A DNA stretch of 64,000 bases from Bombyx mori. Lineage: Eukaryota > Arthropoda > Insecta > Lepidoptera > Bombycidae. The stretch is from NCBI RefSeq assembly GCF_030269925.1, contig NC_085107.1:10974001-11038000 (forward strand), given 5' to 3'. Both the position numbers and the translations under genes were made by a program. How positions within the stretch are numbered: position 1 is the stretch's first letter; each line of letters starts with the position of its first letter. The notes under the pieces were generated by a model that was not told where the DNA came from, made no database searches, and was given only the letters and a program-made list of their open reading frames with translations. This document shows positions 31,584 to 43,700 of this stretch, one piece after another.

Positions 31584-34500
31584 GATAACCACCTAAAATG
31601 CTGAAATAGCGAAGTAATCAACAGATCTAACATTCACCCCGCCCATCCATGACAAGAAAATCTGTATACAACCCTAGTTAACTATGAACCCAAAAAGTAA
31701 CCAGGTTCCACCACTAAGGCTGATTAATACAAATGCTCTAACTAATATCAGTAGTAATTAGTAGTAGGTACATTGATATTACAGAGTAATAAAAATTGAC
31801 TAAAAGTAAGAGACAAGGGGAACCAAGGGTGAGAGTTGGGTTCTTAATCTTATTTTTTTATAAATTTAAATTTCATTTGTATTTGTTATGACCCGTGCGA
31901 ATAGATAGGTACCACTATTCTACCTACATATTTCTTACTCGAAGCAGTTCTGAAGTGTGCAACAGCCGTTATATGTTGAATTTTAATAAGATTTCGACCT
32001 CCTGTTTCGATACACCACATTCCTCTTTTTTACATAAGTTTACGTCTCGGCAGCTTAATGTAAAAAAGGAATGTTTCCGGATAAAGGATACTTGAGAAGT
32101 AGGATATACTGGACTAGACCTCGCCTGATCATCAGTCTGGGTCCACAGGTAGGTAGGTTGGTAAGTAGGCGCGTCGCGATCGACCTATATTTGCGGAGAG
32201 CGATCCTTGCAAGCGGACAAGAAGATTAAGGAGAAAAGGTGCAGGAGAGGAACATATTATACTATTAGAGACGGGAAACGTCGCTTGCCATGATATATCA
32301 AATAGCCATTTCTTCTTAATCTATTCATGTTAACAAAAGACAACATTATAAAAGAAAGTAAATAGGTAATTTTTATGTGATTTAACCTAAAAATAAAAAA
32401 GATATAGACTAATGACAAATATGACAGTAATTTTTCTTAAGATTCATTTTACACCCTCACCACCGAAGCACCGAAAATGAGGAGGTAAACAGTGGAGTTA
32501 GTAGAAGTAGTGGATGAAGGAGATGCAGCAAGTTGACGCGACAATGAAACTCGGTCCGCTCGTTTTTTATTTCGGCAAGTCAAGTAAGTAGTCCCCCGCT
32601 TCTCCCACGTCCGTACCTGCCTGTCAAGCCGGGTCTTTATCGTACAATTTTTTCAGGGTCTTTATCGTACAATTTTTAGTGTTGTGACTCTTCCGTAGTC
32701 TAAAGTGGATTTAGAAGCAAACATTTCTGGAGAAAAGTTAATTTTGTCCTTTGTGTCGAGGACCAGTCAGTCTATTATTGCCCAATATATTTTCAGATAC
32801 TCAAAACTTACTCTCGATAGCTCAGCAAGCAAGTAAATGGAAAGAAGTCGACTATTAGGACCTTTAACAAGTAGACATGCCAGGTACTAAACCAAAGGCT
32901 GAAAAGTCTTAATGTAAGAGCCACATACTAGTAAAGGGAATGATTTTAGCGTTAATAAAAGACTCCTACTACATTTTCGTCATTAAAAAACAAAGAACAA
33001 ACTGTTCTTAAGTCATATGATTGTGTTTATTTAAAAAACTTTCTGAGGGCTGGCATTCGCGGCATATCGTTACAATATAATTATCATACCGAAATTATGA
33101 AAGATCGCATATAAAACATGCCTTTTCTGTAAAATATATTTAGTAATTCATTCATATCCAGTTTTAGGGTGTTTTTAATCCTTTTTATTGCAAACTCGTT
33201 AGTCACGTACCCTTGCCTTTGACTAGGGGAGCCAACGTTATAATTCAAAAGAGCTACCGTATGATAACAGAACTGTCTAACGGTGTTCTAACGCTGGAGG
33301 CAGATGTGCTCCCGCCGGACCGAGCGGAGAAACAACCCCTCGTGTCCAAAATACACATTACCTTTTTTCCCAACATTCTTATTGTGTCGATTCGACAGCT
33401 GCCTTTGCTTGGGGTTTTGCTCGAGCTCAAACGTACGGATCTCCTAACCTAAATAATGTATTACAGATTGTACTGTGTATTAATGCAGTTCGATTTGAAA
33501 AAAAATTAAAATTATTTTCAGATATTACGATACGATAGATAGAAACATAGTCAAGGCGCCTATGTTGTGAAATATCTCGGTAATTGAACTGAAATAAAAG
33601 TCTAAATTTGTGCTAATGTTAAATTATTAAAATAAACGATAAATACAAATATATAATATTTCTGTTGTTGTTTAATTTTCATGTCTACCCACCATAGTTT
33701 ATTCAATTTGAACAACAAAATACTTTATGCAAAAATGACATTGCTTGTACCTACTTTCCCAGTCGTATTTTTATAATCTTACACGAGTCTCGCACCCCAA
33801 TATTTGCAATGTAACTAATCATGCGTCAGGGTTAACATCTTTAAAGCAACTTTCGGTTCTTCCTGTTTTATGCAAAGCGCAGTCGTTAAGGTCGGGTGCG
33901 TAGTAAGCCTGACCAGGTATGACCGTTGACGGTATAAGGTCAAGAATACTGTCCCTTTCTCAAACGATGAAAGTTTTGTACGACGACGTTACCGACCTGT
34001 TCTCGATTCAAACGCCAAGCGATGATTCAAACACATTTTATTGTTATGTTAATACAACATTCAACGATGATTGGATAATTTTTGAAAGACGAGAATTTCA
34101 AAGGTTAGATTTAAATTTTCAAGGTTAAATTCAATCACTCAGACGACGCTTACCAAAAAATATAAAACTATTTACGAGAGATCCTTCGAAGCCATCGATT
34201 TCAATTCTTGAAGCAGATTGTTCTTTGATTTATAAAATTAACTACCAAGACATCGATTTATTAATCGCTAAGGTGACGGCGATGGATGTTTTGTTTCTAA
34301 CCAGCTACTACTGTACCTCTACTATGTACTACAAAACCAAGGGATTACAGTTTTATTTATCGACAAGGTGTTTAATTGAGATATTTTTCCGAGTGCGGGC
34401 TACTTAATAAATATTGGTCGAATGATGTACCAAATAACTTCTAACAATCTAAATCCTAAATAAAACTTGAATTTTAAACAGAGGTCGAAATGTTTTGGAC

Positions 34501-35802
34501 CACTGCATTCTTTTGAAGATTAAATTAGCACTCTAGAATTTAACTTGTTTCATCTAAATAAACATTACCGGGACGCGCAAAAAATACACTATACGTAATA
34601 AATTAGATGTTTCTTCCTTAATCTGAAAGTTGAGAATCTCCTCGCAACAATGATAGCTCCGTCCCGTCTCAAGAAAGCGGAGCCCAGACAGGAAAATGAG
34701 CCGGAATGGAATTTGTAAACCAATTTAAGACTTTTGAGCAAATTTAAAACGATCTTCGTCTTTATATACAGTAGCTAGGCCGTAGTTTCGAAAACTTATT
34801 AGATTTATTTTAAGCTTAATTAGACATCATCAGACAATTTTAAGCTTAATTAATATAAATACTTTCGAGTTTTTTTTTTATTTTACATGGCATTCAAGAA
34901 ACACATAATCCATTTAACGATTATTAGTTGAAAATGTGAGAAAAACCTCCAAACCTGTTTTTATTTTTAGGTATCTACCTAAGATAGGGTTGTCGATCTC
35001 ACACCGATTACCTCCTCAATTCACTTAATGTCACAACGTTTACGTTACACCAAATAAGGTTTCTTTTTCTACTTCGCTATGTGTAACTAACAATAACACA
35101 ATAGGCATACCCAGATCACAAATTTATATTCAACACAGGACATTTGACATCGACTGGAAATCGAAGGCAGCTTCGAAGCACAGTATCAGGGTAGTCAGGA
35201 CCATTAGCCACTAGACCCAATATGCGAACAACAAGAAGGAAACCGACGTACCTGACATTGCTTAGGGAGGTAGAAGTATCAATTACGGCCTCTCTGTCTT
35301 TGTCCATACCGAAACATATGTTTCGCGGCAATAGGGAGAATGGTATGAACATGATATTTATTAAGCGAGAATAATTTCAGAAATTGGCACGCAATGAAAG
35401 TTGCCTATTCTACTTAAATAGCTTCTGTATTGTTTTTTAGGCTAACGGTCCTGACAACCTTACAGCAGGGTTGATCAAAATATGGGCTATTAAAATTGTG
35501 TCCCTTAAAAAAATTGTTTCAAGAAGTTCAGTTTCCAGTAAATAAATGTCTAATAATGTCTATAAATGTTCGCATTTTTTTTTAATCTTGATTATTATAT
35601 GCCCACCAGTTCATGTCACTTTTTTTTTAAACATCTCTAGTCTGTACATCCTTGCCTTATAAGATAATTTTCATAATAAGGACTTCAAAACTCAAGCTTT
35701 TCGGTTAACGTACTCAAACGGTCCAATTGACCTCTAGAATAATGAATTTTGGCAAGAGGCGAAATCTTATAGTTTATATGATAAAACGTTGACAATAGCC
35801 CA
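31584..35802. other. Segment without recognised gene
   Basis: AT-rich. A 22-base direct duplication including GGGTCTTTATCGTACAATTT lies at 32631-32676, and a duplicated TTTTAAGCTTAATTA at 34810-34850. A strong minus-strand donor context (CAG|GTACGG) is near 32620, without an ATG. Short open frames (33213, 33919, 34225) are not recognised. Confidence 0.5.
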
Positions 35803-35989
35803 CGAGTTTCTCGCCGGATCTTCTCAGTGGGTCGCGTTTCCGATCCGGTGGCAGATTCTGTGAAGCACTGCTCTTGCTAGGGTCAGTGTTAACAACTCTC
35901 CGGTTGAGCCCCGTGAGCTCACCTACAAACGTTAGGGTGAAGCTGAAATAGCCCCCGCAAGGCTATCAGCATAGGTAGGAAAAAAAAAA
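35803..35989 (+). mobile_element. Bm1-type retroposon, truncated
   Basis: GAGTTTCTCGCCGGATCTTC through CAAGGCTATCAGCATAGGTA to a terminal A run of nine. This is a clear example of the family 3' end. Confidence 0.85.
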
Positions 35990-36870
35990 GTTGACAATAG
36001 TTACTCGTACACATTTTTAGCAGTAACGAGACATTTTTAAATTTACAAACTTAAGTTGACATATAAAAGCATCGAGAGTTATGTAGAAAATGTAAGGGAT
36101 TTGTTTTAATTCGACCGCAAAATGAACTTTGTTTTCTAACACATAAAGTGTTCATCGCATCGCTTAGGATCGCAGTAGTTATAATGCTTAAATTAATGCA
36201 AAAAAATATTTCATAAAATAAAGAAATCTCGGGATTTTAAACAATAATTTTAGTATTGTTACAGTCAAATCGTGTAATTATACTTGATTTCTGTTTTGTG
36301 TCGTACGTATATGTTTGTGCGACACAAGCACAATATCGTAAGAACATTAGATGCTCGCCTCGGGAGCACTCAATTTGCGAGTTTTAATCGCACTTCTTCT
36401 ATTTTTAATTTATGCTCATTCTTCAGTGTAATTGAAATCAGAAATATTTCGATGGGGACACACAACTGTGAACCTTATTAAACAATAATCATTCTATGCA
36501 CTCAGACTTGGGTGTTGGTTAAATTATGTGTCTATCTAATGAGATCCAAAACGGAATTCTGATTTTAAACATATAAATCTGTTGTGAAATAAATTTTACA
36601 GAATTAAAAAACATTTCTTGTTAACATTGGATTCGACTAACTTTTGCTAAGTTTATTTGTTTTGCGTTACAAAGTTGAATAAAAAATCAATTGACTTTCT
36701 AAAAATCGAGAAAGAAAATGAAAAAATAATAAAAAAGACCGCTCTCCTTTGCGACAACTGGACCAGTTTATTATTTTACAAAGAAACAAACAAACGAAAT
36801 CAACGGAGCTACTTCTCGACGAATTGACCGATATGCAAATACAGGTAACGTTAGCTTAGTATGTACTTAC
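35990..36870. other. AT-rich segment
   Basis: Nothing recognised. Confidence 0.6.
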
Positions 36871-36947
36871 GTAGCCGAGTAAAGCGGCGGGCGATTGGAT
36901 GTAAATTTAAGTTCGATGATCTCGTGTAGCCAGTCGATGATTTTCAT
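36871..36947 (-). CDS. Imp: Imp candidate first coding exon 1d (25 codons)
   Basis: ATG at 36947 opens MKIIDWLHEIIELKFTSNRP and runs 25 codons to AC at the strong donor TAC|GTAAGT. With the A of exon 2 the junction codon is ACA (Thr). An in-frame TAG sits two codons before the ATG. The DNA just upstream (36948-37080) is GC-richer than its surroundings. I do not recognise the segment. It could instead be a chance ORF or belong to another transcript. Confidence 0.42.
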
Positions 36948-37080
36948 GCTCTAGGATTACAGCAACCCCTGCTAATCTTAGCTACGGGCCAATGGCAGAT
37001 CGGCCACACCCCTCGCCCCAACTACGTTGCACATGCACCCACCCTTACCAGCCGCGCCTTCCTAGTAAAAATATCCTAGT
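36948..37080 (-). promoter_or_regulatory. Candidate promoter/5' UTR of Imp exon 1d
   Basis: A locally GC-richer block including CCACACCCCTCGCCC (GC/CACCC-box-like) and CCAGCCGCGCC, directly upstream of candidate exon 1d. Confidence 0.3.
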
Positions 37081-38667
37081 AAATCCGGTTCACTGATAAT
37101 GGGAATTTGGCACTAATTATAAAAAAAAACTTAAGAAAACGGTCTCTGTGACATTAATTAAAAAAAACTTACATCATGGAAAAACTTGATGAAATTCCTT
37201 GTGAATCTTTTTTTTATTCCTATTTTATTCCAATTAACATCACCCTAGTCCGTCACCAATTCCACAAACCGAAAAAATAAATGGTTTAAGGTTTGCAACA
37301 GTGCGATATTTGAAAACTATTAATTGAGCCATGTCTGGTTTGTTTTATTACGGATAACATAATATGCGAATGCAGAAAACTATCAATATTAAAACAAAAT
37401 AAATGTTCATCAAAGACATTTTCTATATTACTTTTACCATGCGGTTTGTTTAGCATTTGGATATGAAATTCCTGTTTAAACTGTTCTTTTCATAGCACCG
37501 TACACGTTTAGGGTCTATGACCTCGTATTTGTACGGAACCTCTTAGAAAGGTCAAACATATCAATCAAGTACTGTTTAATGGACTGAGGAGACGAAGAAC
37601 ACATTTTGAGTTGAGGTAGGCATTGGCTTCTATTCCGATCGGTTCAACAGATTTCACTGTTCCCGTATTGTTCGCATAAACAGAGTCCCAAAACTCAATT
37701 TATCATTTAAAAAAAATTGCTACCTGCCTACCTTTGTGAATATAAATATAAAAACGACACTTTTTTCGTTTGCAATAGTCGTTTGCTGAAGAAGAATTAT
37801 TTACATTCCACGGTTTTTAAACAAGTAAATTTCACGTGAGTTTTGAAAATTTGGTACTTTTAAATGTATTTCCAATATGTATTTCGTGATTCTTTGTCTA
37901 TGACGGTTACTGGTAAATATTACCATACTCGACGAGTCAATGAACGCGCAGAGGAAATGGCTGTCTGGACCGGCATGTTTAAATTAATCTGAGAATCGGT
38001 GAAGACTTGCGAGTACATTGCAAACGTTGCTGCGGAAGCTACTACTTTATGCAGTTACACGTATCGACGCTTTCATAATACATATAATAAACACACTAAT
38101 CAACACGTAACCTATCTACACGGTCAAAAGAGTTACCTTACGCGGCCACGATTTAATTTTCAATCATCAGATTTAAGTAATCCATCAAGTAAACATGTAA
38201 TTATAAATTGGCCGAAAAGATCGCATGTGAAATAATTGATTGAAATTCCTATTTATTTTCGTTGGATTTTACACTACGAGCACCTGATAAATAATAGAGC
38301 TCCACGTCATTTATATCTATAAATATGCCTCCTCCTTTGAAATCTCCTTTGCCTAAAAGGTTTAGTTCGAGATCTTTTACGAGTAATATTATTGAACCAG
38401 AATCATTTCCTTTAATCTGTTTTGTTTTCAAGCAGGTAGAAACAAACACAATTTCGCGGTTAAATCCGAAATTAATGCTTACTTCATTTAATATTGAAAT
38501 TAGTAATGTCTAATAAGGTCAAATAAGCACCAACAGGTGCTACTTTGCAATTTGTATTTCCAACTTAGCTTTCTTCTATTAGATAACTAATAGTACTATA
38601 GATAATGAAGTGAAGCCATTAATGTACTGCTAATAATTACAAAGTTCAAAATCACTGATCGCGATAA
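37081..38667. other. AT-rich segment
   Basis: Nothing recognised. Confidence 0.6.
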
Positions 38668-39096
38668 TCTATATATTAATAATACATGAAGGAAAAACTT
38701 CGTATCCCTTTTTACGAAAATTGCGCGGACGGAGGAGTATGAAATTTCCCACACTTATAGAGAATATAGAGAGGGAGTGCAGAATGTTAATATTTTTTTA
38801 AATTATGCCTAAAAATACATTAAATCAATAAAAAAAACCATTACACATACTACCATGTATTTGACGCACTCACGCATGCATACTATTTATTTATTGTCAA
38901 ACTTTTGTTCTTGACATTGTCAAATTGAGAAAAGATTAAATATTGTTTGTCTATATTAATATATTTCTATAGTGTAGTCTTGGCGAAATTTGTGATTATA
39001 GAAGTATAATAGTCTTTGAAAATAGAATCATAATAGTGTACAAACTTTTAATTTCAATTAATTATAGTCGAATTTCAACTACCGGGCGACCACTAG
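38668..39096 (+). mobile_element. Non-autonomous Helitron-like element, copy 2
   Basis: A 5' A|TCTATATATTAATAATAC and a 3' CTAG|T with the stem-loop AGTCGAATTTCAACT (one mismatch) 12-15 bases before the end. It has the same body as 23665-24092. Confidence 0.82.
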
Positions 39097-39208
39097 TTAT
39101 TATTAATGCAACACAGCAAACAAGCAGACGATGTCATACGAGATGTAAACGACCGCACACGAACAAGTTGTGGCTACAGCACCGATAACCGCTTTGTGTT
39201 ACCTACCT

Positions 39209-40709
39209 CTATACCTGTTCGAAACAACAAAATATTAAAACACTTTAGAAACCAAACTTGTTACCGGACTATGTTACGAAAACCACAGACTTATCCGAAA
39301 CTACCCTATTCTAATGACCATAAGAAAAAAATAATAATTTTACTCCATCAAAAAGTACTTTTAATGTTGATTCATTAACAACGATAATTTCTATTGGGTT
39401 CATCATCCAAAGTACGCATGTTTTAAGAACGGGTAATGAAGAATCTGGTTCAAAAGAACTCTATACCTGTTCGAAACAACAAAATATTAAATCAAATCAA
39501 ATCAAATCAAATCAAAAAAATTTTATTCAACATAAATGAAAGTACATACTTGTTGAACGTCAAAAGAACTACCGCCAATTCACAAGAACTAGCCTCCGTC
39601 CTGAGAAGAATTGGCAAGAAACTCAGCGGGCGTGTCTTTTTTTTTTACATATAAAATTATTATTTATTTATTTTTTAATATTTTTTTTTTTTAAATATGA
39701 ATTTTTTACACTGAGTATTATAACGTAACAATTACTACAATATTGAAATGCCTGGAGCGAGCAACTCATTCCCACTTTGTGCAATCTTCTAGACAATCAT
39801 TGACTTTATAGTAAGCTTTATTGCACATATGTTCTTTAATAGTTTTCTTAAACCTATGTATATGTAGGTTCTGAACATCATGTGGGATTTTGTTGTACAG
39901 GCGCACAGACAAACACCCGAATGAATTTCGTATCTTATGTAACCTACTCATCGGCACAACAAGCTTGTGTTTGTTCCTAGTATTTCTATTATGTATGTCC
40001 GACTGTTTAGGAAACTCCTCAATATGTTTACGAACATACATCAAATTTTCAAAAATGTACTGGGATGGCATAGTGAGAACTTTAATTTCTTTAAATTTCT
40101 CCCTCAGGGATTCCCTTGAGTGCATGTTATAAATAGCACGTATAGCTCTTTTCTGCAGAATAAATATCATTTCTACATCGGCCGCATTGCCCCATAGCAA
40201 AATGTAATAAAACACTTTAGCAACCAAACTTGTTACCGGACTATGTTACCAAAAACCACAGACTTATCCATTTCCGAAACTACCCTAATGACACTCTAAT
40301 GACACTCAAAAAAAAGAAAACAATCAATTTTACTCCATCAAAAACGACTTTTAATGTTCACTCATTAACAACGATAATTTCTATTGGGCTCATCATCCAA
40401 AGTACGCATAGTATTGTTTTAAGAACTGGTAATGAAGAATCTGGTTCTAAGAACTCTATACCTGTTCGAAACAACAAAATATTAAAACACTTTAGAAACC
40501 AAACTTGTTACCGGACTATGTTACGAAAACCACAGACTTATCCGAAACTACCCTATTTTAATGACAATAAAAAAAAAATGAATTTTACTCCATCAAAAAC
40601 TACTTTTAATGTTCACTCATTACAAACGATAATTTCTATTGGGTTCATCATCCAAAGTACGCATAATATTGTTTTAAGAACGGGTAATGAAGAATCTGGT
40701 TCAAAAGAA
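39209..40709. repeat. Tandem array of about 252-bp units, split by a LINE
   Basis: CTATACCTGTTCGAAACAAC starts units at 39209, 39461 and 40455. Each continues CACTTTAGAAACCAAACTTG and ends near AATGAAGAATCTGGTTC. The second unit is interrupted at 39491-40206 by a LINE. The period is a multiple of three and the frame is largely open across units 2 and 3 (175 codons from 40230), but codon use does not look selected and I do not recognise it. Confidence 0.9.
39491..40206 (-). mobile_element. 5'-truncated LINE (Jockey/CR1-like) inside the tandem array
   Basis: The minus strand encodes the reverse-transcriptase C-terminal tail: LLWGNAADVEMIFILQKRAI, then KFKEIKVLTMPSQYIFENL and later VRLYNKIPHDVQNL, ending at a stop at 39766. 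The 3' UTR ends in a (TTTGA)n-type tail at 39491-39517. All else upstream is missing. It is a recent-looking insertion, since the frame is intact for about 145 codons. Confidence 0.88.
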
Positions 40710-43700
40710 TTTCATAACACCTTTTCCAGTTCTATTATACGCAACTTGCCAAGGTAGCCGAACCCTAGTATACTACTACACTTACGCTGAATTTTTTTTT
40801 TTGTTTTTTGTTGAGCACGTTTCGAGTCGGTTCACGCATGCTGGAAGATACCTCCTTTGTCTAGTTAGAAAAACGAATCAGTTGTGTACTGTAATCATAA
40901 ATATCATAGATATTATATAAAAAAAAACGATTACCATGTAATTAAATGAGAATGTCATCAATGTATGTAGTACTCGTAGTATGCATTATTAATGATAGCT
41001 TGACAATAATTAAATGCGGTTAGGTTATGTGAAATGGGAACTTGATGAAAAGGGGGATAAAAATCTCAAAAAATTCTGATGTAACTATGAAAATACGTTT
41101 ATTTTTTGAAATTATTTAAAAATTATTGATTGATTGATACACATGAACACTTGACTATTGATATATACGGATATACTGTGTAATTTTTTTAAACAACAAT
41201 TACCATCTCAAAGAAATTACATTTTTTTATCATGGAAGCTGTGAAAAATACGCAGGTTAATTATTTAGTGTCACAAACACGCGTCCGGCACGCGTCACAA
41301 TAGCGCCCTTTACACACACCCCTACAGTTTATGAAATGCATAACTTTCTCTCTGGTGCATCTTCCAAACAGCTAGCTACCCCACTTAATTTCGCAGTGAA
41401 TTATGTACGTACAAAGAGTTCTTTTGAGTCGTTGCAACACACGCGGGTACAACACGCCGCAATAACTTTACACATGCATCGATATAATACTTCGTAATCT
41501 TCTCGTCATTCAACCAACAACCCCACTACAATCTGTCACGACTAACTTACATATTAATGCTTTCGTATTACTTTCACTCTACTACATACACAATTAACGT
41601 GCGCGACATTTCAAAATATATGGTAAGTTGAAATTTATTTTACTGCGAAACTGTATTGTACGATTTTCGATAAGGTACATAATTATTATCTTAGGTTTGT
41701 TTACACCCATCGCCAATAAACATTTATGTAATATCATTAAGCCTAAACGCGAATTATAAATGAAATGCCATCGAATAAATAACCTACTGTTTCTTTACTT
41801 TTCTCTCCTGCATGTCGTCTGGTTTATCGCGTAAAATACGATAGATATCACAAGTTGACCTCAATAACGCCTACTCACTCATTCAACATTGGTTTATTAA
41901 GTTTTTATCAACATTTACTTTACGATGTTATTTCATTTTCCTAATAACGTGTGAAAATACGCTTGCGCAAACATTCACCGAAATTAATATTTTACAAGTG
42001 CAACCGTATCTACGAAATTCATAGTTATGTACTCAGTTTCGTCATAAATAAATAAATAAATACGTTTTTCTTTAGGATTTTAATTAGGTAGAACATTTTT
42101 CATGTACACTTATCGTTACATTTATTAGCACTGTTGTCATTAAATATTTATTTATTTAACTACATATTTGTGACGAGAAAAAAATATTTAATCTTCTCTT
42201 TTTCAAGATTTTTCAAAGCAAAGTTAAGAATTCAATAAACCATTTTAGTGTGTAAGAAAACAGAGGAAACTTATAGGATTACAAGAGCTTAAGGCGTTCG
42301 ACGTCTAACGAAATCAAATTACCCTTGCTTTAAAGCGACGCGAGGTGTTACCGCGGGTGGCTTTAGCAATTACTTTTAGAGCCTTTTCTCTGTCACCTAC
42401 TCGTATATTATGTCATTTAGAAGATAATATAATGTCATTTAAAATATAATAGAATTTGGTGTCATTTAGAATATAATAGGATATAATGCCATTCAGAATA
42501 GGAAATGCCTTTTGGAAAAAAATTTAATTACGAATTTTATTACTTCTTAAAAAAAATCTTTCATATTTCTCTCTTTTTTCTCATCCCTACTCATATGTAA
42601 CACGTATTAAAAATGTAAATATTAATGTTTTTACTTCATAGTCTATTAATAAAAATGGTGTTAGTAGTTCCCCGTGTTACGTGCCTGACAAAGCAAAATA
42701 CAAAATTTTGCACTGTCAGTTTTCAACTCGGTCTAAAAAGCATGCATACAACTTCTCAATAAAATACCTAGAAATAGTGTTCAATTTTTTGTTCTTCGCA
42801 GTTTTTTTTTCTTCTTTTCAATTATGCTGATGACAATTTTATTGGTTTAAATTTCCAAAACCAGATATTTATATTGGCTTCTTAGTTTTATTCATGTGCT
42901 TATATATTTAAAACAGGATTATCGATGATATCACAACGCGTATATATGTCACGTATTCCGGAGAACGCTTCAAGTTAAAAAAATCTAGCATTTATTAGCT
43001 ATGGAGTATAGATTTTTATTACTTTGTAATACTGAGCGGTTACTAATATGTACTAATAATACTAACTCACTACGGCCCACCAGACGACACCTTGTGATAC
43101 GGGGTTAACATTTTTAGTGTGCTATAATGGCTAATGCCGAGACCACGTTCATGCGGGAAAAAAACCTGTGCTATATTTCCAATATATTAAAATCTTCATA
43201 AAGGACGGTTAGATTCCACAGAAGATACGAGACTATTTTACCAAATCTTGTAACATTTATATGTACTTTTAACATTTTTTCTTTATTTCGAAATTGTGAT
43301 ATATTTTTCGTTATTGCGGCTCAATGAATTAACAGAATTGTTTGTATAGAATTTTATCTATTTTGTAATTCTATATAGAACAAATAGGTCGCGACCAGAG
43401 TTTCACACTGATTACAGATTTTCCTCGTATTTGAGAGCGAGCCGTGTATGAGCTTATTCTAGGTCTCAAATAATGTACGTTGTATCTGCATGCTTTTGAA
43501 GAAATTACTTTGGAGTCTTAAACTACTAATAATTAAGCGAGGTTCTCCTCCGCCAGTTCTCATGAAAATGTAAAACATGTAAAACTGGGAGCTAATATTG
43601 GATACGTCATGCCATTAGTGTCAGCGGAAGTCACTGGAGAGTGGTATTAGCTCTTTGAATATTAATGTAATGTAATAACATCCTATTTAAAATCTTCCGG

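Noticed and set aside
33213..33452. Plus-strand ORF of 79 codons
   Set aside because: No recognised motif, no splice context of note and no codon structure. The minus strand gives a short ATG-donor segment in the wrong phase for Imp.
40230..40757. Plus-strand ORF of 175 codons as a gene
   Set aside because: It is made of tandem repeat units and contains no known motif. I kept it only as an observation about the repeat.
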